Of a DNA stretch of 64,000 nt, positions 62,450-64,000 are shown in pieces. The notes below the pieces were generated by a model. It saw nothing but the letters and a program-made list of their open reading frames with translations. It was not told the origin of the DNA and made no database searches. The stretch comes from Protula sp. h YS-2021 (taxonomy: Eukaryota; Annelida; Polychaeta; Sabellida; Serpulidae): assembly GCA_949752745.1 (NCBI GenBank), contig OX457031.1:42381502-42445501 (forward strand), given 5' to 3'. Positions within the stretch are counted from its first letter, which is position 1. The number at the start of each line of letters is the position of its first letter. Made by a program: the position numbers and the translations under genes.

Positions 62450-64000
62450 TCCTAGAAGCGAAAATCGGTTGGCCTAGCTATATCGTGCAAACAACTTAAG
62501 GTAGATTTTTGTTTGTTAAATTTATTTATTTATTGTCAGTTGTTCTCGTTGCAAACGGAGCAGTTAACGGAATCAAATAAATGTGCAGCTAACTTCTGTA
62601 ATGCTACCGGTCTTCAAAGCGTAAGGGAAAGGGATCTCTACACCACTAAAATTCCAAAAAGAGCTTTTTTTCCTTTTTCTCTCTGTTTCCCTTTTCCTTT
62701 TTCTCTCTGTTTTCTCTATTTTGATAAATAATATTATCCAGTTAATTTTTATGACAATTTAAATAAAAAACGCTATCAGACCCATAACCCACTTGGGACT
62801 TGACAAGCGTTACGGGATTAAACAGGTCACAAACAGAAAGAGTCATATTTATTGCGGCACACAATTCATTGACAGTATATTTAAGATACACAAACAACAT
62901 TCAAAGGTTACACCATTGCCTTGTCCAAATGTGTGACGTCACACGAAACACCGTAAGGCATGCCGATATACGAGGTCACACGAGACATCACGTGACAGAT
63001 GAATATATGACGTCACAGGATGCACGATGTGACAGGCAGATATGCAGATTCAAACCAGACATCACGTGAGGGTCGAATATTTGGTGTCACTCGAAACAAC
63101 GAATTAGGTTGCAAGTAATGGTATAAAATGGTTGTAAGTAAGAAAGAAAGGTTTTGTTTCGACTGCCACGATCAACAGCATCCCACATCTTTCCTCCAAT
63201 GTCAGGTCCCTAGCTCGTTAGCCTTCACCAAAGTACGAAATAGGGTGTTGCTCATTTTCTGCATGATTTCACTCAATTGCCGCTTAATTGTGTTTTCCCT
63301 TCCACACAGATTTGCTGTCGCATTGCTTTTTCTTCAATCCTTTCTGTCTTCTCTTTTTTTCCCTTTCTTACCCAATAACCGATGCTTGTTGCAGTAGAAG
63401 TCACCTATAAAGTCAGAACTCAAAAGTTCCATCGTACTGTGCTCTTTTTTTTTTTTTTTTTGCTAAGCATGACATAAGTATGACAGAATCATAACTTTCA
63501 GCATATGGTAAATGTGTGGTTAACAAATGTTAATATTTGCTTACCACACGATCGTATATGGTTGTTGTGGATATCTGCTGAACCGTAATAACAATACATA
63601 AAAATAAGAAGGAATAACAGTGGGGCCTTTTTGAAAAAAAATAGTGTGATCTCGAAGCCCTACCAGGGAGCATTTCGTTATCAATAAATAAATGAGCTGC
63701 TTTCTCTTGCTGATGAGTGTCAGAATTCATTTTGAAGCTGTCAGCGATGAGGAATTGAATTTGATCGTAGCACGCGACTTGTTACACGAGAAGCCCATTT
63801 GGTTTCCTGATTAACAGTGATGTCACATTGTATTACTCCGCCGGTGAAGCGCCCCCTGGAGGATTTATCACAGAGCATTGCCTGTTGCTGTGTGGGTTTT
63901 TTTCCGTTGATGACACAAGCCCTTTCCAGCCTGAAAGCGTGAAAGCACAAATTTCTCTTCAGACTTAAGTGTTATGGTGCGGTCAGATATGAAGCTAAGT
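62450..64000. other. Noncoding stretch to the window end
   Basis: AT-rich with GACGTCACA/CACGTGA-like short repeats at about 62935-63075 and poly-T runs. No exon could be supported. Confidence 0.45.

Overview
The window is eukaryotic (animal) genomic DNA: intron-containing genes, long microsatellites, LTR, non-LTR and DIRS-type retrotransposons, and a nearly complete protein-primed, adenovirus-like DNA element. The mix (Polinton/adintovirus, chromodomain Ty3/gypsy, DIRS, dispersed GGTCA-rich repeats, a secreted Cys-rich peptide, an HSD11B1-like dehydrogenase) fits an aquatic lophotrochozoan, most likely a mollusc. The host assignment is inference.

Region 1-2150 is low-complexity and tandem-repeat DNA: C-runs, about 330-bp units, then about 80-bp units. 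Region about 2150-19400 is a Polinton/Maverick-class (adintovirus-like) element bounded by short inverted repeats. Its layout is nearly symmetrical. Outward-facing zinc-finger or RING genes lie at both ends (2335-3399 minus; 18702-19253 plus), each behind a G/C-run block. On the left is an early-like plus-strand block (an acidic protein with CARD-like helices, an LxCxE zinc protein with PC4-like motifs, and two small proteins). The centre is a tightly overlapping plus-strand cassette: chromodomain integrase, packaging ATPase, two basic proteins, a myristoylated-type peptide, penton, core/pX-like protein, major capsid protein and adenovirus-type protease. Converging on it is a minus-strand block of four PC4-like small genes and a 1402-residue DNA polymerase B with five zinc-finger repeats at its N-terminus. 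Integrase and ATPase each carry one in-frame TGA; the other recognised core genes are open.

The strongest novelty is that three peripheral genes of the element end in a histone-mRNA-type 3' stem-loop. Each is followed 12-13 nt later by a conserved purine-rich box, placed like the U7-binding histone downstream element. With an LxCxE motif in an early gene, this suggests the element ties part of its expression to S phase.

From 19400 to 64000 is host sequence: a palindromic CRE-rich patch, microsatellites, the 3' exons of an HSD11B1-like short-chain dehydrogenase (23599-32043), a 5'-truncated LINE, a foldback element with a nested inverted repeat, a young Ty3/gypsy element (36350-45170) inserted into one arm of a palindrome, the last exon of a sulfotransferase-like gene (46523-47804), a Cys-rich secreted peptide exon (49335-49526), GTCAAGGTCA-rich repeats, a decayed DIRS retrotransposon (about 52.85-59.98 kb) and mostly unannotated AT-rich DNA to the end.
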